From Candidatus Hydrogenedentota bacterium (GTDB lineage: Bacteria; Hydrogenedentota; Hydrogenedentia; Hydrogenedentales; CAILVY01), in assembly GCA_903837785.1 (NCBI GenBank), contig CAILVY010000282.1, positions 1-64,000 on the forward strand: a stretch of 64,000 bases of DNA, in the 5' to 3' direction. The position numbers were made by a program, and so were the translations under genes. The notes beneath the pieces were generated by a model that made no database searches, was not told where the DNA came from, and saw nothing but the letters and a program-made list of their open reading frames with translations. Shown one piece after another: positions 57,076-64,000 of this stretch. Position 1 is the first letter of the stretch. Every line of letters begins with the position of its first letter.

Positions 57076-58824
57076 ATGGGATTGTGCAAGGGAAATGAAG
57101 ACGCCCTGATCGCCCTCCTCGAAGGGGAGGAGGACGACAAACTCCTGGCGCATCTGGCAACCTGCACAGCCTGCCGTGCGACACTCGAAGCGCTTCATTC
57201 CGTGGATAATCGTCTGCACACCCTCGCCGCGGTCTATGCCCAAAACGCACCCGAAGTCGATCTGGTTGACGCCGTCCTGACCCGCCTGGAAGGCGTGAAG
57301 GCCGGCGAACGGGCGGCTGCTTCGATGGAGTCCATCGAGCCGGCCGATATCATGGCCTACGTCGACGGGGAAATGGATGAATCGGTCCGCCGCCAGATCG
57401 AGCGGGCCGCGGCGGCCGACCCCGCGCTTCGGCTCGAGATTGAAACCGTCAGGTCGCTGCACGAGGATCTCCTCCAGGCCGGCGAGGCCGCGGCGGGCTT
57501 CTCGCCCCAGGTGAACCTCGTGGACAGCGTCATGCAGGCGGTCAATCTGGCCAAGGCCCCCGAGGCGAAAGTGGTTCCATTCCGTGCCCGGCCCAAGACG
57601 CCGCACCGGAACGAGGCCCTGGTCCGCCCGTGGCAATGGCTGGCGCTGGCTGCGGCCGCATGTTTCGTCTTCGGCTTGTGGTTTGCCGCGGACACACTGT
57701 TGTCCACTCCCGGCCCCAGCCCCGCAACGCGCCCGATGGCGGCCGTGCCTCTCAATCCCCCCGAACAACCCAAACTCGCTCCCGCAGTCCACACTGCGAT
57801 AGAAGGCGAGAATGCGCCGGCAGTGGATGGGACGGAAGGCAGCGTGGATGTGGAAGGCGAAGCGGCCCCCTCTGGACCCGAGTTGGCCAAGAAGGAAATG
57901 TCGCTGCAGGATGTGATCAATGAACGGCGCAGAATGACGCAAACCCATCAGGGCGACTTTGCCAAGTGGGCCAGCCTGACGCCGGACGAAGCCCGTGAAC
58001 TGTTGAAAAAGGGCGGTCTGAAGCCCGGTGATATTGCCGCGCTCAGCCAGGCCCTCCCGCCCGAAGAGGCGGCGAAGTATCTGCGCGACGCGGTCAAGCA
58101 GAGCCCGAACGATCCGTATCTCCGCTATATGCTGGCCAAGGCCCTCGCGGACTCGCCCAATGCCGCGGCGGAAGCGCTCGCGCAATTGGCCGAATGGAGC
58201 CAGCGGGATCCCCAGAACAGCCTGCATCAATTCATGGAAGCGCGGGTGCGCTTCGGCCAGGGCGACAATGAAGGCGCCTTGAACGCGCTCACGCGCGGTT
58301 CCGCCCTGCAGCGTTCCTCCGCGTATTCCCTTGAGAACGCCCGCAGCCAGAAAGACGTCCTCGCCATGAGCGGCATGTCCTCCGATGCGGCCGCGTATGT
58401 TGCGGCTTCGACGCTCGGTTCCACCGAATCGGCGGACATCAGCAACATGAGCCGCTCGCTGATCCAGCAGGGGCGATACTATGAGTCCATCGGCGACGTG
58501 GACACCGCCCAGCAAATCTACCGCGCGGTCGAACAACTGGGCGTCCAGCTCGTGCAAAGCGCCGCCGTCACGAACGAACAGCTGGCGGGATATGACATCC
58601 AGATGCAGGCCCTGGATGCGCTTCGCCAACTCTACGAACTCCTGGCCGACCCGGACAACCTCAACGCCATCGAGGAAGTCTACAACAGTGTCAAGGACGG
58701 GCTGGGCGCGCTGATGCAGATGATTGGCGACCTGGACAATCTGTTGCTGAACATGCCGTTGAACACGACGCTGGACCAGGTGAATCAGATTCTCCAGAAC
58801 GGCGATGCCGCTTCGAAGCAGTAG
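57076..58824 (+). CDS. Transmembrane zinc-finger anti-sigma factor with TPR-like periplasmic part
   Basis: The 582-residue protein has an N-terminal ZAS-type motif HLATCTACRATL (His-x3-Cys-x2-Cys) near residue 25, which binds ECF sigma factors. A second helical region follows (MAYVDGEMDESVRRQIERAA), similar to a second anti-sigma module. One transmembrane helix lies near residues 190-213 (WQWLALAAAACFVFGLWFA). The remaining ~350 residues are helical repeats (DAVKQSPNDPYLRYMLAKAL). These are probably periplasmic and may sense envelope state. It shares the sigma operon. Much larger than typical anti-sigma factors. Confidence 0.85.
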   Translation: MGLCKGNEDALIALLEGEEDDKLLAHLATCTACRATLEALHSVDNRLHTLAAVYAQNAPEVDLVDAVLTRLEGVKAGERAAASMESIEPADIMAYVDGEMDESVRRQIERAAAADPALRLEIETVRSLHEDLLQAGEAAAGFSPQVNLVDSVMQAVNLAKAPEAKVVPFRARPKTPHRNEALVRPWQWLALAAAACFVFGLWFAADTLLSTPGPSPATRPMAAVPLNPPEQPKLAPAVHTAIEGENAPAVDGTEGSVDVEGEAAPSGPELAKKEMSLQDVINERRRMTQTHQGDFAKWASLTPDEARELLKKGGLKPGDIAALSQALPPEEAAKYLRDAVKQSPNDPYLRYMLAKALADSPNAAAEALAQLAEWSQRDPQNSLHQFMEARVRFGQGDNEGALNALTRGSALQRSSAYSLENARSQKDVLAMSGMSSDAAAYVAASTLGSTESADISNMSRSLIQQGRYYESIGDVDTAQQIYRAVEQLGVQLVQSAAVTNEQLAGYDIQMQALDALRQLYELLADPDNLNAIEEVYNSVKDGLGALMQMIGDLDNLLLNMPLNTTLDQVNQILQNGDAASKQ

Positions 58825-58827
58825 CGT

Positions 58828-59508
58828 CTAGGCCCGCCACACCTCCACGTGCCGGCACTCCATGACGGCTTTCCCCGCCGTGACGGAGGCCGGGTCCCGG
58901 ATCAACTGGGCCAGAACCGCCGCCTTTTCTTCCCCGGCCGCCAGGAGGATGATCCGGTCCACCCGCTTCAACAGCCCGGGCGTCACTGTCACACGATTCG
59001 GCCCCGGCGTGCGATAAGTGGCCGACGCATAACGTCCCGCGCCGCGGTCCAAATCCGCCTGCGAGAACAGCGAGCAGGTGTGCCCGTCGGGTCCGATGCC
59101 CAGAATCCCCAGCGAAATCGCTCCGCCCGAGTCCAGGAACTCCCCCAGGCTTTCATGATAGCGGCGCGCCGCGTCCTCGATCGGAAAGTCCGTATGCACC
59201 CGGTGCACGCGTTCGAACGGCAACCCGAGCGCCTCGATCATTCCGCGCGAGTTGCCGTAATTGCTTTCCGCCGAGTCCGCCGGTACATAGCGCTCGTCGG
59301 TGTACCCCAGGTGGACATTCTCCGCGACCGGCGAAGGCGTCGCGGCGATGTTCCGATAAACCGGCAGCGGCGTGTTTCCGCCCGAGAGCAAGAGGAGCGT
59401 GGGCGTGCTCGACGGCCGCTCCAGTTCTGTTCTCAGCAGCCCCTCGACGGCGCAGCACAGCGATTTCGCCGAGTCGAAAGCGCGTACACTCGTGGGAAAC
59501 GTCATCAT
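58828..59508 (-). CDS. pgl: 6-phosphogluconolactonase
   Basis: The ~226-residue SugarP isomerase-fold enzyme hydrolyses 6-phosphogluconolactone. Its motifs are LLLLSGGNTPLPVYRNIA, LGYTDERYVPADSAESNYG and LGILGIGPDGHTCSLF, typical of the DevB type. I choose the ATG at 59508 (GGAGG at 9 nt); the track ATG is too close to that site. It lies 30 nt after zwf. Confidence 0.95.
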   Translation of the reverse strand: MMTFPTSVRAFDSAKSLCCAVEGLLRTELERPSSTPTLLLLSGGNTPLPVYRNIAATPSPVAENVHLGYTDERYVPADSAESNYGNSRGMIEALGLPFERVHRVHTDFPIEDAARRYHESLGEFLDSGGAISLGILGIGPDGHTCSLFSQADLDRGAGRYASATYRTPGPNRVTVTPGLLKRVDRIILLAAGEEKAAVLAQLIRDPASVTAGKAVMECRHVEVWRA

Positions 59509-59538
59509 GTCACACATCCTCCGGATCGGGAGCTGGAC

Positions 59539-61023
59539 TCACCACACAACGCCGTGCAAGGCGGCGAGCGCCACCGCGGACGTCGGGCCCGCACTGCCGA
59601 ACGCGTATCCCTGCGGGCGAATCTGGCACGATTCGAGGTCGTGCAGCACGGGCGTGAAGATGTCCCAGGCCGCCTGCAGCTCGTCCGCGCGAATGAAGAG
59701 GCTGCGGTCGCCCTGGAGCACGTCCAGTAAGAGACACTCGTACGCGTCCGGGATACTCGCCTGAAAGGCCGACTCATAGCGAAGATTGAGTTCGCTGTCC
59801 GCCAGCGTGATGTCCAGCCCCGGCACCTTGTTCACAATGCTGAACGAAATCCCCGCGTCCGGCTGCACGCGAATCACCAGTTCGTTCGGCGAGAGGAACT
59901 CGGCATTCCGAGCAAAGATGTTGCCGGGAACCTCGCGGAAGCGAATGCGGATCTCGGTCAGGCGCGCATTCAGGCCTTTGCCTGCCCGGATGAGGAACGG
60001 CACGCCGTCCCAGCGGCGGTTCCGAATGCGCAGTGCCGCGACCGCGTACGTCGGCGTGACCGAGCCCTGCGCGACGCCTTCTTCCTCGAGATAGCCCCGC
60101 TGCACCGCGCCCCGGTAGACGCCCGTGGTGTATTGGCCGACCAGGATGTCATTGAACGTCAGCGCCGGGACGCAACTCAGCACTTTCACCTTCTCGTCCC
60201 GGACGTGCTTGGCGTCCAGGCCGATGGGCTCTTCCATTGCCACGAGCGCCATGATCTGCAGGAGGTGGTTCTGCATCACGTCGCGGATAATGCCGTACTG
60301 ATCAAAGTAGCCGCCGCGGCCTTCGATGCCGATGTCCTCCATCCACGAGATGGAAACGTGATGGATGCAGGAACGGTTCCAGATAGGATCGAAGATGAGG
60401 TTGGCGAAGCGCAGGACCATCAGGTTCTGGATCACTTCCTTGCCGAGATAATGGTCGATTCGGTACGTCTGTTCTTCGCTGAACACGTGCGCCATATGCT
60501 CGGTCAGCGCATCGGACGACGAGCGGTCGCTGCCGAAGGGTTTCTCCAGTACCACCCGCGACCACGCGCCCGCCGGGCGCTGCTCCAATCCGGCCGCGTG
60601 CATCGTGTCCGCCACCGGAAGGAAGAGAAAGGGGGGAATGGACATATAGAAGACGCGGTTTTCCGCCGGGTCTGCCCCGAAGCACGCCATTGCCGCGCCC
60701 AGCCTCTGGTACGACTCCACGGAGTCATAGGGGCCGTGAAGATACTCGCAGGAAGCGAGAAATGCCGCCGAGAGGTCGTTGCACTGTGCCGCGGTCGCGC
60801 TGCGGCAGTAAAGGTGCTCCGCCACGCGGGCGCGGAACTCTTCCTGGGAAAGTGCGGATCGCGCATACCCGAAAATCTTGAAGCGGTGGGGGAGATACCC
60901 CTGCGCAAACAGCACAAAGAGCGCCGGGTAAATCTTCTTCATGGCCAGGTCGCCCGAAGCGCCAAATACCGCGATGCTCAGAGGTTGTTCCCGGTCAATC
61001 GGCGGATTCGCACTGTCTGGCAT
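59539..61023 (-). CDS. zwf: Glucose-6-phosphate 1-dehydrogenase
   Basis: The 494-residue enzyme starts the oxidative pentose-phosphate pathway. It has an NADP-binding GASGDLAMKKIYPALF near residue 25, VVLEKPFGSD, and the active site RIDHYLGKEVIQNLM. Length and architecture match the family; the first Lys of the usual GDLAKRK motif is Met, the key second Lys remains. GGGAGG precedes the ATG. It follows the CoA transferase by 18 nt; pgl follows. Confidence 0.97.
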   Translation of the reverse strand: MPDSANPPIDREQPLSIAVFGASGDLAMKKIYPALFVLFAQGYLPHRFKIFGYARSALSQEEFRARVAEHLYCRSATAAQCNDLSAAFLASCEYLHGPYDSVESYQRLGAAMACFGADPAENRVFYMSIPPFLFLPVADTMHAAGLEQRPAGAWSRVVLEKPFGSDRSSSDALTEHMAHVFSEEQTYRIDHYLGKEVIQNLMVLRFANLIFDPIWNRSCIHHVSISWMEDIGIEGRGGYFDQYGIIRDVMQNHLLQIMALVAMEEPIGLDAKHVRDEKVKVLSCVPALTFNDILVGQYTTGVYRGAVQRGYLEEEGVAQGSVTPTYAVAALRIRNRRWDGVPFLIRAGKGLNARLTEIRIRFREVPGNIFARNAEFLSPNELVIRVQPDAGISFSIVNKVPGLDITLADSELNLRYESAFQASIPDAYECLLLDVLQGDRSLFIRADELQAAWDIFTPVLHDLESCQIRPQGYAFGSAGPTSAVALAALHGVVW

Positions 61024-61041
61024 GACGTCCGGCCTCCCTGG

Positions 61042-62292
61042 TCAGATCACTCCCCTTGCGCGCATGGCCGCGCATTCCTCGGGCGTGATGCCTATTTCAT
61101 TCAATATGGTTTCCGTGTCCGCGCCCAGTTGCGGCGCCAGCGTCCGCGTCCGCACCGGCGTTCTCGAGAACTTCGGAGCCGGATTGCTCAGGCGAATCGA
61201 GGAATTCTCGCCCGTCTGCATCGTGGCGAACGCCTCCCGCGCCTGGACATGCGGATCGTTCACCGCTTCCAGCGGTGAACATACCGCCGCCACCGCAATC
61301 TGGTGCACCCGGCACAATTCCACGACTTCTTCGCGGGTGTGCTGCTTGCACCACTCGCCCAGGAGCGCGTCCACTTCCGGCCGGTGCTTGATCCGCCCCA
61401 TGAAACTCTCGTAGCGCGGGTCATCCGCCAATTCAGGACGTCCGATCATCTTCGCCATGATCTTCCAGTGCGTGTCGAGCAGGACACCCGCATAGACAAA
61501 CCCATCCTTGCACGGATATATGCCCGTCGGCGAGGCGAAATGCATCGGGTTGCCCATCGGCGGCATCGTGATGCCTGCCGCCGCCAGCGCGAGCAGGCCC
61601 GTGCTTGAATCCATCGCCGCGTCCAGCAGTGAAACGTCCACAAGCTGGCCCTCGCCGGTGCGTTCACGATGCCGCAGCGCCGCCACGGCGCCCAGCGCGC
61701 CGTGCAACCCCGCCAGCTCATCCGCGAGGAAGGTCGGCGCGCGCAACGGAACGTCCTCGGCATTGTGGCGGTTCAGCCACATGAATCCGGAATACGCCTG
61801 GGCGGCGGGGTCATAGCCCGGCCGCTCGGAGTAGGGACCAAACTGGCCAAATCCCGTGATGGAGACATAGATGATGTCGGGCTTCACCTTGCAGCAGTCT
61901 TCGTAGCCGCAACCCCAGCCGCTCATCGTGCCCTTCTTGAAATTCTCCAGCACCACGTCGAAGTGCGGCAGCAGGCGCATGAACACCTCCCGGCCCTCCT
62001 CGCAACGGATGTCCAGACTGAGGCTGCGCTTGTTCTTGTTTGCGCTCGCATGCAGGAAACCATCGGGCGGCTGAGAGCCCGGCAGCATCGGCGGAAGCCT
62101 GCGTGTGATGTCCGGAACCTTCTCGAGTTCCACCCGGATCACGTCCGCCCCGTAGTCTGCAAGCACGCACCCGCAACGCGGGCCGGCCCACGTTGTGGAG
62201 ACTTCCAGCACGCGAATCCCTACCAGCGGTCCCGGCAGGTCGTAGCGTGCGTTTTTGTAAAAAGCATCCCGTTCCGCGTCCACACCTGACAT
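61042..62292 (-). CDS. CaiB/BaiF family (class III) CoA transferase
   Basis: The 416-residue protein has the family N terminus GPLVGIRVLEVSTTWAGPRCG and DIRCEEGREVF, then LADELAGLHGALGAVAALRHR, whose Asp fits the catalytic residue of formyl-CoA transferase-type enzymes, and GEGQLVDVSLLDAAMD. It moves CoA between carboxylic acids; substrate unknown. The start at 62292 is supported by AAGGAG; the track adds 25 codons. Its linkage to zwf-pgl is unusual. Confidence 0.94.
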   Translation of the reverse strand: MSGVDAERDAFYKNARYDLPGPLVGIRVLEVSTTWAGPRCGCVLADYGADVIRVELEKVPDITRRLPPMLPGSQPPDGFLHASANKNKRSLSLDIRCEEGREVFMRLLPHFDVVLENFKKGTMSGWGCGYEDCCKVKPDIIYVSITGFGQFGPYSERPGYDPAAQAYSGFMWLNRHNAEDVPLRAPTFLADELAGLHGALGAVAALRHRERTGEGQLVDVSLLDAAMDSSTGLLALAAAGITMPPMGNPMHFASPTGIYPCKDGFVYAGVLLDTHWKIMAKMIGRPELADDPRYESFMGRIKHRPEVDALLGEWCKQHTREEVVELCRVHQIAVAAVCSPLEAVNDPHVQAREAFATMQTGENSSIRLSNPAPKFSRTPVRTRTLAPQLGADTETILNEIGITPEECAAMRARGVI

Positions 62293-62425
62293 TCGTCGCT
62301 CCTTACTAGCCCCCGCAATGACCAATGGCCTAAACCGCATCCCATGCTCATAGGATTTCGCATTCATTGGACTCTTTCGGGCCCCGCCCTGTCAAATTCG
62401 CTGCTTTTACACTTTGGCATGGCAA

Positions 62426-62773
62426 CTAGGCGATTCCCCGGAACATGAAGTATGCCGCCCCCACAAGGCACAGGCCCGCCCACAGAAAATCCAAACGCAA
62501 CGGCTCCTTCATGTAAACCACGGCAAAACCGGCAAACACGCACATCGTGATAACTTCCTGCAGAATCTTCAGTTGACTCAGCGAAAAGTAGTGGTGGCCG
62601 ATCCGGTTCGCGGGAACCTGGAGACAGTATTCGAAGAAGGCGATGCCCCAGCTCACAAGAATTGCGACCGCCACGTGTCTTCCCTTCAGGTCCTTCAAGT
62701 GCCCATACCAGGCGTAGGTCATGAACAGGTTCGAGGCTATCAACATGACAATCGTCGGAATGCGGAGTACCAT
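62426..62773 (-). CDS. DUF486 (DMT-like) small membrane protein
   Basis: The 115-residue protein has four helices and matches DUF486: TIVMLIASNLFMTYAWYGHL, SWGIAFFEYCLQVPANRIG, and LKILQEVITMCVFAGFAVVY. The family belongs to the drug/metabolite transporter superfamily but has no settled function. It is transcribed away from rimO. Confidence 0.93.
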   Translation of the reverse strand: MVLRIPTIVMLIASNLFMTYAWYGHLKDLKGRHVAVAILVSWGIAFFEYCLQVPANRIGHHYFSLSQLKILQEVITMCVFAGFAVVYMKEPLRLDFLWAGLCLVGAAYFMFRGIA

Positions 62774-62926
62774 AACAGTTCCTTGATGCGGGTGATGCGG
62801 GCATGCGCCAGCGTCTTCAGATCACCTTGCCGGTGGTTACGCCAGCGGGTGGGATTCTGGATTCACACGACACGGACCGATAACATGTACCCGGAAAGAA
62901 GCGATGCTGTCAAGCAGGGAGCGGCA

Positions 62927-64000
62927 ATGCGCATTGGACTGATTACACTGGGCTGCGACAAGAACACGGTGGACAACGAGTACCTGGCCGGGTTGCTCGA
63001 GGATCGCGGGTGCGAGATTGTGTCCGAACAGGATATTGACGCGGAGACGCCGTTGGACGCGGTGGTGGTCACCACCTGCGGCTTCATCGGCGATGCCAAG
63101 CGGCAGTCCGTCGAGCGTCTCGTCGAACTGGCGGATCGCAAGCGCGAGCGGGGAAATCCGCGCCGGCTGTATGTGGCGGGATGCCTCGCCCAGCGCTATT
63201 CCAGCGACCTCATGAAGGAGATTCCCGAGATCGACGGGATCGTCGGCGTGGGGCAGTTCGAACGAATGGCGGAGTTGATCCTTGGCGGATCCGCCGCGGA
63301 AAAGAACGCCGTCGAGCAGGAACCCCGCGTGGACATCTACCGCTTCCTGCGCCGACGCCGCTTCGAGCCGCTCCCGTATGCGTTTCTCAAGATTGCCGAC
63401 GGCTGCAATCACGCGTGCACCTTCTGTTCCATTCCGCGCATGAAAGGGAAGCTGCGCTCCGTGCCGCCGGAGATCCTGCTCGAAGAGGCCCGCGCCCTGC
63501 TCCGCGAGGGGGTGCGCGAACTGAATATCGTCGCACAGGACATCTCCGTCTACGGCGCTGACCGCTGGAAGGACTACCGCCTGCCCGAATTGCTCCGGGA
63601 CCTGTGTGCCCTGGACGGCGACTTCTGGGTGCGGTGCCTGTACTGCTATCCCGGCGGCGTCACGGATGCGCTCCTGAAGACCATGGCCGGGCAGCCCAAG
63701 ATCGTCCCCTATCTCGACATCCCGCTCCAGCATCTTGACCCGGAAGTGTTGCACCGCATGAAGCGCCCCTTCCGCGAAGTGGATACTGCCGCACTGGCCG
63801 GGCGGCTCCGCGCAGCGATCCCGGGACTCACCCTGCGCACCACGATGATCGTGGGGTTCCCCGGCGAGACGCCGCAGGCATTCGAGCGCCTGCTCGAAGG
63901 TATTCGCACGATTCGTTTCGAGCGGCTGGGCGTGTTCATGTACTCGCAGGAAGAAGACACCCCCGCGGGCAGCGCGCCCAGGCAGGTGGGGCAGACCACA
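62927..64000 (+). CDS. rimO: Ribosomal protein uS12 methylthiotransferase RimO (3' end outside window)
   Basis: The frame is open to the right edge (358 codons visible), so the track omits it. It starts MRIGLITLGCDKNTVDNEYL (UPF0004 domain). The radical SAM motif is CNHACTFCSIPRMKG, and EETPQAF-type sequence follows (TTMIVGFPGETPQAFERL). The Cys positions of the auxiliary cluster (LGCDKN, TTCGFI, AGCLAQ) are present. RimO methylthiolates the conserved Asp of ribosomal protein S12. AGGGAG decides the ATG at 62927 over one at 62885. The C-terminal TRAM domain lies beyond the window. Confidence 0.95.
   Translation, partial: MRIGLITLGCDKNTVDNEYLAGLLEDRGCEIVSEQDIDAETPLDAVVVTTCGFIGDAKRQSVERLVELADRKRERGNPRRLYVAGCLAQRYSSDLMKEIPEIDGIVGVGQFERMAELILGGSAAEKNAVEQEPRVDIYRFLRRRRFEPLPYAFLKIADGCNHACTFCSIPRMKGKLRSVPPEILLEEARALLREGVRELNIVAQDISVYGADRWKDYRLPELLRDLCALDGDFWVRCLYCYPGGVTDALLKTMAGQPKIVPYLDIPLQHLDPEVLHRMKRPFREVDTAALAGRLRAAIPGLTLRTTMIVGFPGETPQAFERLLEGIRTIRFERLGVFMYSQEEDTPAGSAPRQVGQTT

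Overview
The window looks like a chromosomal segment of a GC-rich, Gram-negative-type environmental bacterium. The diderm call rests on a FadL/OmpP1-type barrel protein, Lgt, a lipobox lipoprotein and a Tat-type export signal. Three features suggest Candidatus Hydrogenedentes (Hydrogenedentota) or a relative in the Planctomycetes/Lentisphaerae neighbourhood: very long (Gly-Glu)n linkers, a dockerin-like C-terminal module built on SLSELLRVIQFFN, and several uroporphyrinogen-decarboxylase-like and glycoside-hydrolase-like proteins. This placement is inference; there is no rRNA or tRNA gene here to test it. I saw no insertion sequence, prophage or CRISPR array.

Layout. 0-4.5 kb: a huge PAS/GAF sensor histidine kinase cut by the left edge, preceded by an HDOD protein. 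4.6-8.2 kb: two URO-D-like proteins and a Tat-exported protein. 8.3-12.3 kb: a FadL-like porin and an MBOAT/SGNH O-acyltransferase pair. 12.4-16.8 kb: lgt, a DksA/TraR-type zinc-finger protein with a histone-like tail, and tex. 16.9-20.3 kb: a secreted sugar-hydrolase-like protein and a NagX-like acyltransferase. 20.4-22.5 kb: an Ig-domain protein with a (GE)n linker and a C-terminal sorting-type tail. 22.7-25.5 kb: two coupled DUF502 proteins and a CgeB-like glycosyltransferase. 25.6-33.6 kb: a surface-protein locus. 33.8-36.9 kb: glpK, a thioredoxin-like ferredoxin and a third URO-D-like protein. 37.1-42.9 kb: two large exported glycan-related proteins. 43-48.2 kb: VOC protein, then zapA, a ZapB-like coiled coil, pheT, pheS and yggS. 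48.4-51.5 kb: ABC ATPase/permease/TPR operon. 51.7-56.1 kb: MauE-thioredoxin fusion, AI-2E family permease, pssA-psd-radC. 56.4-58.8 kb: ECF sigma factor with membrane anti-sigma partner. 58.8-62.3 kb: pgl, zwf and a CoA transferase. 62.4-64 kb: DUF486 protein and the start of rimO.

The most unusual part is 20.4-33.6 kb. A strong promoter and a roughly 170-nt structured leader ending in a terminator hairpin precede a secreted protein made of four ~210-residue repeats plus a dockerin-like EF-hand module. After a good terminator comes a lipoprotein with PKD domains, leucine-rich repeats and ~125-residue beta-type domains separated by (GE)n linkers. That reading frame is broken by one in-frame TAA, and two further copies of the same domain continue in frame beyond it. 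A seventh copy lies in the divergently placed Ig/(GE)n protein, whose upstream region carries overlapping, mutually exclusive inverted repeats. I read this as a modular cell-surface or scaffold system of unknown function.

Coding is dense, with many 1-4 nt overlaps (pheT/zapB-like/zapA, the ABC pair, radC/psd, the DUF502 pair). High GC creates very long antisense shadow ORFs, which are not annotated.
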